Assembly (NCBI GenBank): GCA_021648125.1
Contig: JAKITK010000001.1
Coordinates: forward strand, 87,860-151,859
Source: Lysobacterales bacterium
GTDB taxonomy: Bacteria > Pseudomonadota > Gammaproteobacteria > Xanthomonadales > SZUA-36
Length of the DNA stretch: 64,000 bases
Direction: 5' to 3'
Numbering within the stretch: position 1 is the first letter of the stretch; each line of letters starts with the position of its first letter. Below, piece after piece: positions 1 to 11,500 of the stretch. Both the position numbers and the translations under genes were made by a program. The notes below the pieces were generated by a model, which saw nothing but the letters and a program-made list of their open reading frames with translations, was not told the origin of the DNA and ran no database searches.

Positions 1-2
1 AT

Positions 3-371
3 TTACCTTTCAAAAAACCCAGACCAAAGCTGTTCATCAATCACAGCATCAGCCTGATATAAATTCAGATTCAGCCGGCCTTTAATAAAAACCACGCCTT
101 CAGAGCACAACAATTCATATTGTCGAATATACTCTGCTGAATCCTTGGGAAAGGATATTTTCCCTTGTGAGTTAATCACCCGCTGCCAAGGCAACTGCAT
201 TTTAGGTGGTGCCTTGCGCAAGGCGCTGCTCACCATTCGGGCAGCTCTGCCAAGACCTGCCCTATCAGCAACTTGCGCATAAGTCATTACCCGTCCTCGC
301 GGTATAGCAGCAACCACAGCCCACACCGCGTGTTGGGCTGGGGTGGCGTTGGCGGCTTCAGGTGAATTCAT
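3..371 (-). CDS. Alkyltransferase-like protein (ATL, MGMT C-terminal fold)
   Basis: A 122-residue protein with the DNA-binding and active-site fold of O6-alkylguanine-DNA alkyltransferases. The usual PCHRV active site is replaced by PWQRV at about residues 61-65, so the methyl-accepting cysteine is a tryptophan. Proteins of this kind (ATL/eATL) cannot remove the alkyl group; in known members they bind alkylated guanine and hand the lesion to nucleotide excision repair. The helix-turn-helix/arginine-finger segment around RAARMVSSALRK is present. The gene lies 12 bases downstream of trmJ on the same strand and may be co-transcribed. It is complete: its stop codon is at the very edge of the window. 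The family call is firm; the repair role is by homology. Confidence 0.9.
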   Translation of the reverse strand: MNSPEAANATPAQHAVWAVVAAIPRGRVMTYAQVADRAGLGRAARMVSSALRKAPPKMQLPWQRVINSQGKISFPKDSAEYIRQYELLCSEGVVFIKGRLNLNLYQADAVIDEQLWSGFFER

Positions 372-383
372 CGACGAAAGGCT

Positions 384-1154
384 TTACTCATCGACTACCG
401 GGGTCTGCTCCGGCTTTATAAAGTCTGTGGCGCAGGCTCGCTGACTGGCAGCCAAAATTCCACGCAATATATTGATTTCATTTTGATCAGGACGGGCTCG
501 TGAATACAATCTACGCAAACGCGCCATCAACATTTTAGGCTGTGCTGGATTAAGAAAGCGGGTGTCGGTAAGGGCCTGTTCCAAGTGTTCAAAAAAGCGT
601 TCCATCTGGCTAGCATCAACTGGTGAATAATCCAACGGCGCTTTAGTTAAGCCTGCCTCCCCCAACGCCGCTACGCGTAACTCATAACTCACAACCTGAA
701 CTGCCTGAGAAAGATTCAAAGAACTGAAACCAGGGTTGCTGGGAATGTTTAGTAAATAGTGACAACGCTGCATTTCTTCATTCAGTAAGCCGTGCCGCTC
801 GCGCCCAAACAAAATAGCTACCTCATGTTGGCTGGCTTCAATTACAGCCCTTTCTGCAGCAGCACGAACATCCATCTGCGGCATTGACAGCGTACGCAAG
901 CGGGCACTTGTGCCCAATATCAATGGTACACCCTCAAGTGCACTCTCAAGGCTGTCGTGGACCACTGCATTATGCAATATATCGTCCGCACCGGAGGCCA
1001 TGGCGGTGGCCTGGGCATCAGGAAACTTCAGCGGAGTAACAAGGTGTAGCTCACTTAAGCCCATTACCTTCATGGCTCTAGCAACCGAACCAATATTGCC
1101 CGGATGGGTAGTGTTAATTAGGATGATACGAATATTATTCAATAGTTGAGTCAT
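384..1154 (-). CDS. trmJ: tRNA (cytidine/uridine-32-2'-O)-methyltransferase TrmJ
   Basis: A 256-residue SPOUT-class methyltransferase expected to 2'-O-methylate position 32 in the anticodon loop of several tRNAs, using S-adenosylmethionine. The N-terminus carries the HPGNIGSVARAMK motif. The trefoil-knot signatures LFGRERHGL and IPSNPGFSSLNLSQAVQ follow at about residues 115-155, and an alpha-helical C-terminal extension typical of TrmJ ends the protein. Length matches the family. It is divergent from suhB, with about 54 bases between the two start codons, an arrangement common in gammaproteobacteria. Confidence 0.93.
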   Translation of the reverse strand: MTQLLNNIRIILINTTHPGNIGSVARAMKVMGLSELHLVTPLKFPDAQATAMASGADDILHNAVVHDSLESALEGVPLILGTSARLRTLSMPQMDVRAAAERAVIEASQHEVAILFGRERHGLLNEEMQRCHYLLNIPSNPGFSSLNLSQAVQVVSYELRVAALGEAGLTKAPLDYSPVDASQMERFFEHLEQALTDTRFLNPAQPKMLMARLRRLYSRARPDQNEINILRGILAASQRACATDFIKPEQTPVVDE

Positions 1155-1208
1155 ACTTTGCTCATGTCTGATCTGTTATACTGCGCGGCTAAACATGGAC
1201 TAGATATT

Positions 1209-1991
1209 ATGTCAGAAGCTGCCCTGAATATTGCCATTGATGCCGCCCGCAAAGCCGGTGACATCATTCACCGTTATCTGCCCAAAATGGATAGAATTGC
1301 GGTCAGCAAAAAAACCCGGAACGACTATGTTTCTGAAGTTGATCGTGCCTGTGAATACGCTATTGTAAATCATATTCGCAAACTGCACCCGGAACATGCC
1401 ATTCTTGCTGAAGAAGGTGGTGCTGATGGTGACAGTAACGAACTGTGGATCATTGATCCGCTCGATGGCACCACCAATTTCCTGCATGGCATTCCCCATT
1501 ACGCCATTTCGATTGCGCATCAGGTTAACGGCAAACTGGTGGCTGCGGTGATTTACGACCCGATTAAAGAGGAGCTATTCACTGCCAGTAGAGGTCGCGG
1601 CGCCTACCTCAATGACCACCGTATCCGGGTTAGTTCACGGATCAATCTAGATGGCGCAATTATGGCGACTGCCCTGCCCTTCAGGCGCCGCCGCCACCTA
1701 CCCCAAGCACTAAACATCCTGGCCAGTGTGTTTCCTGAAATTGAGGACATCCGTCGCGGCGGCAGTGCCGCACTAGACCTGGCTTATGTCGCAGCTGGCA
1801 GATTGGATGGCTATTGGGAAATGGGCCTAGACCGCTGGGATATAGCAGCGGGTATATTGCTGGTGCGTGAAGCCGGTGGCATTGTGACTGATTTTTCTGG
1901 CAATGATACTCTAGAGAAAGGCGGTAATATAATTGCTGCACCCTATAAAGTATTAGCTGCCTTGCAACCGCTTATCAGCAAACACGGGTAG
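1209..1991 (+). CDS. suhB: Inositol-1-monophosphatase family protein SuhB
   Basis: An Mg2+-dependent phosphatase of the inositol monophosphatase family, 260 residues. In E. coli SuhB also binds NusA and takes part in rRNA antitermination. Family motifs are clear: EEGG for metal binding, the DPLDGTTNF metal/phosphate motif at about residues 83-91, and the C-terminal WDIAAG motif. An upstream in-frame ATG at 1146 would add 21 residues, but that overlaps trmJ and lacks family similarity. The ATG at 1209 gives the standard N-terminus (MSEAALNIAIDAARKAG). Divergent from trmJ; convergent with secF, with a strong hairpin between them. Confidence 0.93.
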   Translation: MSEAALNIAIDAARKAGDIIHRYLPKMDRIAVSKKTRNDYVSEVDRACEYAIVNHIRKLHPEHAILAEEGGADGDSNELWIIDPLDGTTNFLHGIPHYAISIAHQVNGKLVAAVIYDPIKEELFTASRGRGAYLNDHRIRVSSRINLDGAIMATALPFRRRRHLPQALNILASVFPEIEDIRRGGSAALDLAYVAAGRLDGYWEMGLDRWDIAAGILLVREAGGIVTDFSGNDTLEKGGNIIAAPYKVLAALQPLISKHG

Positions 1992-2048
1992 AGTCCTCAC
2001 CTAGGCTCAACTGAGCTCAACGCGTAGTATTCTTTAAGCTTTTTGCAT

Positions 2049-2085
2049 AAAAAAAAGCCCCTTTGATACTCTGATCAAAGGGGCT
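2049..2085 (-). terminator. Rho-independent terminator of the queA-secDF operon
   Basis: A perfect 12-bp stem (2056-2067 with 2074-2085) around a 6-base loop. On the minus strand it is followed by a run of eight T, and it lies just after secF. It may also serve suhB from the other side, although the plus-strand T run is poorer. Confidence 0.88.
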
Positions 2086-2108
2086 ACTGATTGCTTTTCA
2101 CAATAACG

Positions 2109-3032
2109 CTAGGGTAAAGCGTCTATCTCCGGATTTTCTTTAACTATATCCATTAAGTCCTGCTTGCTTACCCCCAACTGTAAGATTGCAGTGCTGGCTA
2201 CATAAATCGATGAATAAGTACCCACGATAACACCGGCTAACAGTGTAAAGGCAAAGCTGTGAATGATTTCACCACCAAAATAGAACAAAGATACAAGCAC
2301 CATTATTGTAGTTAAAGAGGTCACCAAGGTTCTGGCGAGCGTCTGATTAATGGAAGTATTCACTACTTCACTCGGTTCGTCTTTACGCAGGCGGCGGAAA
2401 TTCTCCCTGATCCTGTCATACAAGACGATAGTGTCGTTCAGTGAATAACCAATAACCGCCAACAATGCCGCAACTACTGTTAAGTCAAATTCAATTTGCA
2501 GTAGCGATAATATTCCCACAGTAACCAGTACATCGTGTACCAGGGCTAACACCGCACCGACTGAAAAACGCCACTGGAAACGGAACATAATGTAGACAAA
2601 GATGCCTGCAAGTACCCAGAGCATTGCCAAACCACCCTGCTCGGCCAGCTCATCGCCAATTTGTGGACCCACAAACTCAACCCGGCGCATTTCGACACCA
2701 TCGCCTAAGGCCGCCAGTACCATGCTGGAGAGTTCTGCATCGCTGGATTCACCTTCAGCTGCCAGCCTAACCACAATGTTTTTCGAACTACCGAAGGTTT
2801 GCACCACTACATCATCAAAACCCGCAGTGGCTAGTCCATTACGAATATCTGCTATTTTTGGTGCTTCAGCGTAGACAACTTCAATCAGCGTACCGCCGGT
2901 AAAATCGAGGCCAAAATTTAAACCCTTGGTGATTAGTGAACCCAGGCCGATAACGATCAAGGCACTTGAAAATGCAATCGCAAGCCAGCGTTGGCGCATA
3001 AAATCGATATGTGTATTGGTTAAAAATTGCAT
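2109..3032 (-). CDS. secF: Protein translocase subunit SecF
   Basis: Inner-membrane subunit of the SecDF-YajC complex, which uses the proton-motive force to help pull Sec substrates into the periplasm. The 307-residue protein has a first membrane segment at about residues 15-35, the LNFGLDFTGGT loop, a periplasmic domain, and five further membrane segments in the C-terminal half, including the conserved GYSLNDTIVLYDRIREN segment. The frame is open up to 3068, but the ATG at 3032 is preceded by a perfect AAGGAG eight bases upstream and gives the usual N-terminus. It starts 13 bases after the secD stop and is the last gene of the operon. Confidence 0.95.
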   Translation of the reverse strand: MQFLTNTHIDFMRQRWLAIAFSSALIVIGLGSLITKGLNFGLDFTGGTLIEVVYAEAPKIADIRNGLATAGFDDVVVQTFGSSKNIVVRLAAEGESSDAELSSMVLAALGDGVEMRRVEFVGPQIGDELAEQGGLAMLWVLAGIFVYIMFRFQWRFSVGAVLALVHDVLVTVGILSLLQIEFDLTVVAALLAVIGYSLNDTIVLYDRIRENFRRLRKDEPSEVVNTSINQTLARTLVTSLTTIMVLVSLFYFGGEIIHSFAFTLLAGVIVGTYSSIYVASTAILQLGVSKQDLMDIVKENPEIDALP

Positions 3033-3045
3033 GCTGATAACTCCT

Positions 3046-4878
3046 TTATATCGACAGTTTTCTGACACGGGCCTTACGACCGTATATCAGGTTAACCAAG
3101 CCGCGTGTCAACACAATGGCTGTGAACATGGATGAGATAATACCCAGCGATAAAGTTACCGCAAAACCCTTAATCGGGCCGGTACCAAAGGCGAACAACA
3201 CAATCGCTGCGATCAGGGTGGTGATGTTTGCATCAGCAATCGTTGAAAACGCTTTGTCATAACCCCCACGAATGGCTGCTTGAGGGGTGGTGCCATTACG
3301 CAATTCCTCGCGTATTCGTTCAAAAATCAACACATTGGCATCTACCGCCATACCCACGGTTAATACGATACCGGCAATACCTGGCAAGGTTAATGTTGCA
3401 CCCAGCAAGGATAGCATCGCGATGATGAAAATCAGATTTACAAACAGTGCCACATTAGCTATCAGACCAAATACTTTGTAATAAATAGTCATGAAAATCA
3501 GTACCAGAATAAACCCGATGACCACGGAATTGAAGCCTTGATCAATGTTGTCCTGGCCGAGGCTGGGGCCCACTGTTCTTTCTTCAATAATTTCAACCGG
3601 CGCTGCCAATGCACCCGCGCGCAGCAGCAAAGCTAGCTGGCCTGCGTATTCTATCGAGTCAAGACCACTGGTCTGGAAGCGCGAACTGAACACTTCACGG
3701 ATGGTCGCAACGGATATCACTTCTTCTGTTTTAATCCCACCCGGCTTGTTCTCAATAAAAACCACCGCCATGCCATTACCCACATTGTCGCGAGTGAAGT
3801 CCAGCATCCGTTTAGCACCGACACCATCGAGATCTACTGTCACAGCCGGTGAACCAGAACGCTGATCAAAGCCAGCCGAAGCACCGGTAAGTTGATCGCC
3901 GGAGACAATCAAGCGTTTCTTTAACAATACTGGTTGTTTATCGCGATCGTAATACAGCCTTGATGTTGGTGGAATCCGCCCGGTTTGCGCCGCGGTAATC
4001 GGGTTAGTTGATTCATCAACTGCGCGATATTCCAGCGTTGCTGTAGCACCGAGTATTTGTTTTGCACGCGCGGTGTCTTGCACACCTGGTAACTGCACAA
4101 CTATGCGATCAGCGCCTTGCTGTTGAACCACAGGTTCTGCAACGCCAAGCTCGTTTACACGGTTACGCAGGGTAATAATGTTTTGTTGTAAAGCGGTTTG
4201 TTGGAGCTCCTGTAATACCGCACCTGGCACAGTAATGCGCAAATTGTAGCTTTCGCCGCCGGAAATCTCCTTGGTCAAAAGGGCACTTAATGAAGTATCA
4301 TTACTAATCGCAGCAAGCGCCTTATCCCGGTCTTCAGGGCTGCGTAATTCCGCCAAAATACCCTGGGGATCGTTACGCACCGATTTATACCGAATTTTGG
4401 CACTGCGCAGTGTGACCCGAATATCATCAACAAAGCGGTCAAGTTGCTGGGATGCAGCCGTCTTCATATCCACCTGCATCAGGAAATGTACCCCGCCCTG
4501 TAGGTCCAGACCCAAAACCATTGGTGCTGCCCCCAGGCTGCGCAACCAGTCGGGAGTGGCGGGCGCCAGGTTTAAGGCCACCACATATTGCTCGCCTAGC
4601 TGTTCTTTAATAGTGTCCGAGGCTTTTAACTGGTCTTCTGTATTATTAAAACGGAACAATAATCGCTCACGCGTAGACTCTGAGGCTTTGATGAAAATAT
4701 CAGCCGCGTTAAGTGCGGAATTAACTGTATCTACAATTTCAGCTGGCAGGCTGAAGCCCTTATTATGGGATACCTGAACAGCAGGGTCATCACCAAATAG
4801 GTTTGGCGTGGCATAAAGCGCACCAAGCACTAACAGCACTACGATTAGTATATATTTCCATCGGGGATATTGATTCAT
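3046..4878 (-). CDS. secD: Protein translocase subunit SecD
   Basis: The large subunit of SecDF, 610 residues, which is normal for gammaproteobacteria. It has an N-terminal membrane anchor, a long periplasmic region (P1 head and base) with the conserved LGLDLQGGVHFLMQVD motif at about residues 119-134, and six C-terminal membrane helices carrying GMAVDANVLIFERIREELR (the D519-type proton-path residue). It is sandwiched between yajC and secF on the same strand in the classic queA-tgt-yajC-secD-secF order. Confidence 0.95.
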   Translation of the reverse strand: MNQYPRWKYILIVVLLVLGALYATPNLFGDDPAVQVSHNKGFSLPAEIVDTVNSALNAADIFIKASESTRERLLFRFNNTEDQLKASDTIKEQLGEQYVVALNLAPATPDWLRSLGAAPMVLGLDLQGGVHFLMQVDMKTAASQQLDRFVDDIRVTLRSAKIRYKSVRNDPQGILAELRSPEDRDKALAAISNDTSLSALLTKEISGGESYNLRITVPGAVLQELQQTALQQNIITLRNRVNELGVAEPVVQQQGADRIVVQLPGVQDTARAKQILGATATLEYRAVDESTNPITAAQTGRIPPTSRLYYDRDKQPVLLKKRLIVSGDQLTGASAGFDQRSGSPAVTVDLDGVGAKRMLDFTRDNVGNGMAVVFIENKPGGIKTEEVISVATIREVFSSRFQTSGLDSIEYAGQLALLLRAGALAAPVEIIEERTVGPSLGQDNIDQGFNSVVIGFILVLIFMTIYYKVFGLIANVALFVNLIFIIAMLSLLGATLTLPGIAGIVLTVGMAVDANVLIFERIREELRNGTTPQAAIRGGYDKAFSTIADANITTLIAAIVLFAFGTGPIKGFAVTLSLGIISSMFTAIVLTRGLVNLIYGRKARVRKLSI

Positions 4879-4939
4879 TGATATTACTCTATAGGTTTAA
4901 GCCGCCGCGACTGCTAGCAGTGCGCGGCATTTAAGCAAT

Positions 4940-5275
4940 TTAGCTGCCTGAAATTGTGCCTTTAGGCAAGACATTGGCAACCGCATGGCGCTGGACTTTA
5001 ATTACCACACCTTTGGCCATTTCAATATCAACAAACGAATCACTTACCATGGTGATAAGACCAAGCATGCCACCGTTAGTGACCACTTCATCGCCAGCTT
5101 TAAGCTCCTCGACCAGTGCCCGATGTTCTTTGGCGCGCTTCATTTGCGGGCGAATCATCAGGAAATAGAAAATACCAAAAATTACGACAAGTGGCAGCAA
5201 GCTCGTTATTATGCTGGGTTCAGACCCTGCATCTTGAGCGTAAGCCGAAGAAATAAAGAAATCTAGAATATCCAT
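4940..5275 (-). CDS. yajC: Preprotein translocase accessory subunit YajC
   Basis: A small single-span inner-membrane partner of SecDF, 111 residues from the ATG at 5275. An in-frame start at 5287 would add only four residues; GAGG lies upstream of the 5275 ATG. The membrane segment (SLLPLVVIFGIFYFLMIRPQ) sits at about residues 25-44, followed by the soluble domain with LKAGDEVVTNGG. It lies between tgt and secD; the gaps of 61 and 141 bases suggest one operon. Confidence 0.93.
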   Translation of the reverse strand: MDILDFFISSAYAQDAGSEPSIITSLLPLVVIFGIFYFLMIRPQMKRAKEHRALVEELKAGDEVVTNGGMLGLITMVSDSFVDIEMAKGVVIKVQRHAVANVLPKGTISGS

Positions 5276-5416
5276 GAACAACCTCAAAGTATTTATTTAT
5301 TAGATTATTTTACTATCAGTGCGCCATTCTTCCACTGGATGGATAAAATGGAGCTACAAACCGGTAATTATGCCACATATCGGCCGATAATTTGAAAGAT
5401 TGGGGGTAATCCGGAG

Positions 5417-6556
<1,140 letters not shown>

Positions 6557-7309
6557 TTAGACATAAGCGGCAACCATAACCCGCTTACCAAACTTCAACT
6601 GCTCATAGGCACCATCGGGCGGGGTCAGTAATTCAACCCGTGAAAAACCAATATTGCGCAATATCCAGAGCAAACCCTCGGTACTCGGGGCCAAGCAAAT
6701 ACCGGTAATGCTGGCCTCGGGGCCATGGGTTTCCCAAGTTTCGTCAATAATCCCAAATACTCCATGCAGGGGTTTCACAAAGCGGTAGCTACCCCAGTCG
6801 ACATTACCGTTCATTCCAGGTACCACCTGAGTTTCAATAATACAAACATCTTTACACAAGGCCCGCGCTTTACGCAATGCGCCGATTGGGTTTTCCAGAT
6901 GATAGATCAGTCCAAAACACAAGACGATATCATGTGTACCCAAAGCCTCTGTGTCTAACAAATGGACATCCGACTGTAGCGGCTTGATATTACTATGCCC
7001 CATAACTCGGGAAATTAATTGCGTGTCTTCAATATGTTCTGTACGGGCATCGACCGCTAGCACCGATTCCACCCCAGCATTTGCCAGGTGCACAGAAAAA
7101 TACCCCTGATGACAGGCCAAATCCACCGCCGTTTTAGCCGTCACACCATGCGGATAATGTTCAGCGAGAACAGCATCCAGCATTTGACTGCGGGTGTCGT
7201 GAATAGCATCCAGCTCGCCGTTGCCATAGCTTTTAGAGCTAGACCCATCAGGTAGCTGAAAACTATAGAACCACTCGCGTTGTTTGATTTTTTCCAGGTC
7301 AGTTGTCAT
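6557..7309 (-). CDS. CmoB/DUF1698-like SAM-dependent methyltransferase
   Basis: A 250-residue class I methyltransferase. Motif I is AVDLACHQGYF at about residues 62-72, the acidic residue after strand 2 is AVDART, and a CFGLIYHLENP segment resembles motif IV/V of CmoB-type enzymes. The N-terminal REWFYSFQLPDG also resembles the W-[YF]-x-[FI]-x-LPDG entry of the CmoB/DUF1698 group. An AAGGTG Shine-Dalgarno sequence precedes the start. It sits between queA and tgt, 33 bases from tgt and 51 from queA, inside an operon that normally has nothing there. Its substrate is unknown. A role in tRNA wobble modification is a guess from context; it could equally methylate a small molecule. Confidence 0.75.
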   Translation of the reverse strand: MTTDLEKIKQREWFYSFQLPDGSSSKSYGNGELDAIHDTRSQMLDAVLAEHYPHGVTAKTAVDLACHQGYFSVHLANAGVESVLAVDARTEHIEDTQLISRVMGHSNIKPLQSDVHLLDTEALGTHDIVLCFGLIYHLENPIGALRKARALCKDVCIIETQVVPGMNGNVDWGSYRFVKPLHGVFGIIDETWETHGPEASITGICLAPSTEGLLWILRNIGFSRVELLTPPDGAYEQLKFGKRVMVAAYV

Positions 7310-7360
7310 AAGACACCTTTATAAGTTTATTCCGTGCATTAGCAATAATTTTGTTGTAAA

Positions 7361-8398
7361 TCACATCAGCAACATGGCATCACCATAGCTGAAAAACCGG
7401 TAGCCCTGTTTGATCGCATGTTGGTAGGCTGTGCGTATATTATCACTGCCAGCAAAGGCAGATACCAGCATTAACAGGGTCGATTCTGATAAGTGAAAAT
7501 TGGTTATCATTGCATCAATCGCCCTGAATTGATAACCGGGGTAAATAAATAGCTGGCTCTCGCCGGAATAGGCTTTCAGTTCGCCATCAGCTGCTGCTGT
7601 TTCTAATGAACGCACCGAAGTAGTACCTACCGCTATCACCCGCCCATCCCGCTGCCGGGTGGCGGCGACTGCAGCAACAGTTTGTTCGCTAACCTCAAGC
7701 CACTCGGAGTGCATTTTATGATCTTTAAGGTGCTCTACACGCACCGGCTGGAATGTACCTGCACCTACATGCAATGTCACCGCCGTTGAATACACCCCCA
7801 TGGCAGCGATTTCATCCAACAGTAATTGATCAAAATGCAAGCCGGCGGTGGGCGCAGCTACTGCACCTGCGCGTTCGGCATATACAGTCTGGTAGCGTTG
7901 TTGATCAAGCGCTTCATCAGCCCTTTCGATATAGGGTGGCAGGGGCATATGCCCTAAGGTTTCGAGCATATCCATTACCCGCCCGGAACCCTCAATACGC
8001 AAACGGAAAAGATCATCCTCCCGGCCTATCATTATTAGCTGATGCTCAGGACTGAGAATTATTCGACAACCGGGTTTAGGTGATTTACTACTGCGCACAT
8101 GTGCCAACATTTCTTTTTCATTAACGAGTCGTTCAACCAGTATCTCCAGCTTGCCACCGCTTTCCTTATGCCCGAATAAGCGGGCTGGTATCACCCGGGT
8201 ATTGTTAAATACCAGCAAATCTCCTGGGCGTAAGAAATTAGGTAAATCTCTAAAAACCTGATCCTTTATTCCTGTTCGCTGCACATCCTGAGAATCTGCG
8301 CGGGGCAAAACCAGCAAGCGCGATTCGCTGCGTTCCCGCAGTGGGTGCTGGGCGATCAGCTCAGCTGGTAAATCAAAATGGAAGTCTGTGCGTTTCAT
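7361..8398 (-). CDS. queA: S-adenosylmethionine:tRNA ribosyltransferase-isomerase QueA
   Basis: Transfers and rearranges the ribosyl part of SAM onto preQ1-modified tRNA to give epoxyqueuosine. The 345-residue protein matches family length. It has the N-terminal [15 protein letters not shown] entry, [13 protein letters not shown] at about residues 64-76, and the PTAGLHFD and [11 protein letters not shown] motifs at about 182-189 and 214-224. First gene of the queA-(methyltransferase)-tgt-yajC-secD-secF operon, starting next to the left edge of the 6-kb tandem duplication. Confidence 0.95.
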   Translation of the reverse strand: MKRTDFHFDLPAELIAQHPLRERSESRLLVLPRADSQDVQRTGIKDQVFRDLPNFLRPGDLLVFNNTRVIPARLFGHKESGGKLEILVERLVNEKEMLAHVRSSKSPKPGCRIILSPEHQLIMIGREDDLFRLRIEGSGRVMDMLETLGHMPLPPYIERADEALDQQRYQTVYAERAGAVAAPTAGLHFDQLLLDEIAAMGVYSTAVTLHVGAGTFQPVRVEHLKDHKMHSEWLEVSEQTVAAVAATRQRDGRVIAVGTTSVRSLETAAADGELKAYSGESQLFIYPGYQFRAIDAMITNFHLSESTLLMLVSAFAGSDNIRTAYQHAIKQGYRFFSYGDAMLLM

Positions 8399-8464
8399 GG
8401 AAAGAGGTAATCACTCGTGCAGGTGCAACACTACTTAGTGTTAAATTATGCCGTTGTATTAAGT

Positions 8465-8500
8465 AAAAAGCCCCTCACTAATTACAGTGAAGGGCTTTTT
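8465..8500 (-). terminator. Terminator of the first S8 protease gene
   Basis: A hairpin (AAGCCC plus CACT/AGTG pairing, with one mismatch in the stem) flanked by A and T runs, 17 bases after the protease stop and upstream of queA. It separates the protease from the queA operon. The same element recurs in degenerate form at 14481-14514. Confidence 0.8.
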
Positions 8501-8516
8501 ACGGCTGACACTGAGT

Positions 8517-11500
8517 TTATTTACATTCGATGGCACCACTAAGTCTAAATACATTCATTGAACGGTTAAACACCGCGTTAATCGGTGCGCCCATGGTGAA
8601 ATCCAGTGTATGTGTACCGGTGTCTTCTGCACTAAACTCCTGACCAACGGTACCGACAGTTACTGCCGTAGGTGCTACAAAGTCACAAGTTGGGCAATAG
8701 CCCCGGAAATCAAGAGCATCAAGCGCTGTCAATGATGAGTCCCCTGAGCCAACTATCCAGCGCGGCTCACCCGTGTGATCATATAAGTAGTGGATCACTG
8801 CCTGGTTGCCACTACCATATTCCACTGAGGAACCCCCGATTGCGCCTGCGACATTGATATTTGGCGCCCAGGTCCCAGTGATGGGTGCTGGATTACCCGA
8901 AATATTGACGCAGGTATTAGGGCTTAACGGTATCCCCGAGCTACCACCATATTCACCGTTTAACAGATAACTGAATTTAATATCAGTTTCCGAGATTGCG
9001 GTAATCGTCACTTTCCCGATAGTGGTAAATTGTTGTGTTACTGGGTTTGCCAGTGGGTTGTTAGTAAATTCAATGATATCGGTGGTATAAGCACTATCAT
9101 TGGCGTTTAAAGCTCCGGTATTGAAGGAATACCATGTCGGTGTACCGTCTTCATTATAGGTATACCAGATACCAAACCATACATCCCCGACTTCATTGTA
9201 TTCAAAACCCTGACTACCTGAACCATCATAGGCGCCATCACCCCACAAGCCGGCTCGGGGTTTTATCCGCGGGCCCGCGCCGGTGTAGTTGGCAGTGGCT
9301 GTTACTGCAATGGAACTGGCACCGGTGTTCTCAGCTGTCATGTAATAACGGCCAGCGTTTAAAGCAGATCCGCTAACACTGACTACGGGTGCAGTATTAC
9401 CAGAACCACTTGCTTGCCCTTTACCACTAGCTCCAGCAGGTCTCGGGGTAACAGACGGGGCATCATTAAATGCATCGGCATAGCGTAACCTGAATACTCT
9501 GAACTTGAGGTTGGCATTATTCGCTGGATTAGCCGCCGCAAGCGTGAAGTCCAGATTGCCACCGCCGGGAGGCACATCAAATACCAAGCGTTTGTGAATT
9601 GCCCCTGCAGGAAGCACAAAGGCTGCCGGGGTATTATTACCCAGAATTATGTTAGTCGTTATATCTCTTTCGGCTGTGCGTGTAAATGTAACCGGAATAA
9701 CACCCATATTGCCTTTGAACTGACTATCTGTACCCAGGGATATTGCACCCCAATACTCTTCATCCTCCAGCGCCTGTACATTTTGCCAACTTAGACGCAT
9801 TTTGTGATTGGCATTTTCTGCAACCAGCCCCTGCCCAGTAGCGATAAGGGTGCTGGCATCATTGCCACTGTTAATCACCGCAGTGGTCAAACTAGCTGGC
9901 ACTGCTGGGGTGTTGGTGAAGGCTTGCATCATTACCCACCATTGCCCTGCAGCCGGTCGAAGCAGCTCACAAAACTCATCGGAACCGCTAGACAGGCTGG
10001 AACAAACCAGTTCCGATTCGTCCGGGCGACCATTGCCATTGTTATCACGACCTACATATAGATCCATATCCCCTGCCGTGGTATCGCCAATGGTTGCTCG
10101 AAGCAACAGGGTATCAGCAGAGACCGTTAATAAGCTGAAAATATTCCCGCCATCATCATTGAATGCCTCGTCTGCGGTGGGGTCTTGAGTAATAGCAGTA
10201 ACCAAGACATCTGGTTTGACCAAGCCGGCAGCCTCATAGCTGCCATCAGTTATTTCAACTAAGCCGGAAAGATCAATCATCTGCGAACCGGCTGCAGTCG
10301 TTGCGTTGAGTCCGATCTCAGTTGGTACATCACCGGGATCGCCATATACTGCGACCCGTAAACGCGCCTCTGGGGCATTACCATTGGTGTTGGTTAGCAC
10401 TACTGTTCCGAATGCCCATTTACCAATATCACTGGGATCAATATCAACACTAATAGAAAGGTTTCGCGAGCCCGCATTGGCGAGGGTGAATTGTGTAGGT
10501 GATACTGTAATTGCGGTATCTCCCTCTATTGATACTTCCCAGCTACCGCCGCCCATTGCATCGGTAACCCTACGGGAAAAGCTGCAATTGGTTTTACATT
10601 CACCATCAACCATGCCCACTAGGTTCAGATCTTTCGCCGAACCGCCTATTGCCGGATTAGCTGCCCGAAATTGCTGTGCTGTAACCGGTAAATACAATCC
10701 CGGCGTTGCGGCTAGACCAAGTTGTGGCCTGCCCGAACCGACCTGGTTAAAGTTGGCAGCTTCACCAGTGTGGTTGCGGGCTCTGACCATAGTTGAGGTT
10801 AATTCCAAAGCCGATGCAATATGATCTGGCGTCCATAATGGATTTGCCGCCAGCAATAACGCGCCAGCACCAGCAACATGCGGTGATGCCATAGATGTAC
10901 CGGTAAGAAAACCGTAACTGTTGGCACCGCCGTCAACGGCAGCCAGAATGTTTCTTCCCGGTGACATTAGGTTAGGTTTGAGTACATTTGCAGGAACATG
11001 CACCGGCCCCCGACTGCTTGAAGCAACCAGAACATCGGCTTTATCAGGTATTGAACGCAGTTGCGCGCCAGTAATCGCGGCTCTATGCCCTGAACCAGAA
11101 GTCAACCAGTCGCGTAAATTATTGCCTCTTTCCGCGCCTATATGACCTGCTGGCAAACAATATTCGTCAGCAGATGTAGATTCGCCCTGAGCATCTGTGT
11201 TTATCAAGATGTAGCCTGCCGCACCTGCCAGAAAAACATTTTTGCTTTTCTCGATGCGGCCATATTGGCCCCGGTCACAAACTACAATTTTTCCGGTAAA
11301 AGTATCACTATCCCAGCCTGAGGGCATACTACTACCATTATTAGCAGCACAAGTACTGGCCAACTGAGCTGTACCTTCACCGCATAAGGCGTTACCAAAA
11401 TCGCCAGCATAGACGATATCGGAGAGCGCGAGACCTGTAGTTAATGCTTCGCCTACCATTGCATTCGGTGCAGTAGTATCGCCACCTGACATATTTCTTA

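Noticed and set aside
1146..1208. Extended N-terminus of suhB
   Set aside because: It overlaps trmJ and lacks similarity to SuhB proteins, whereas the ATG at 1209 gives the normal start.
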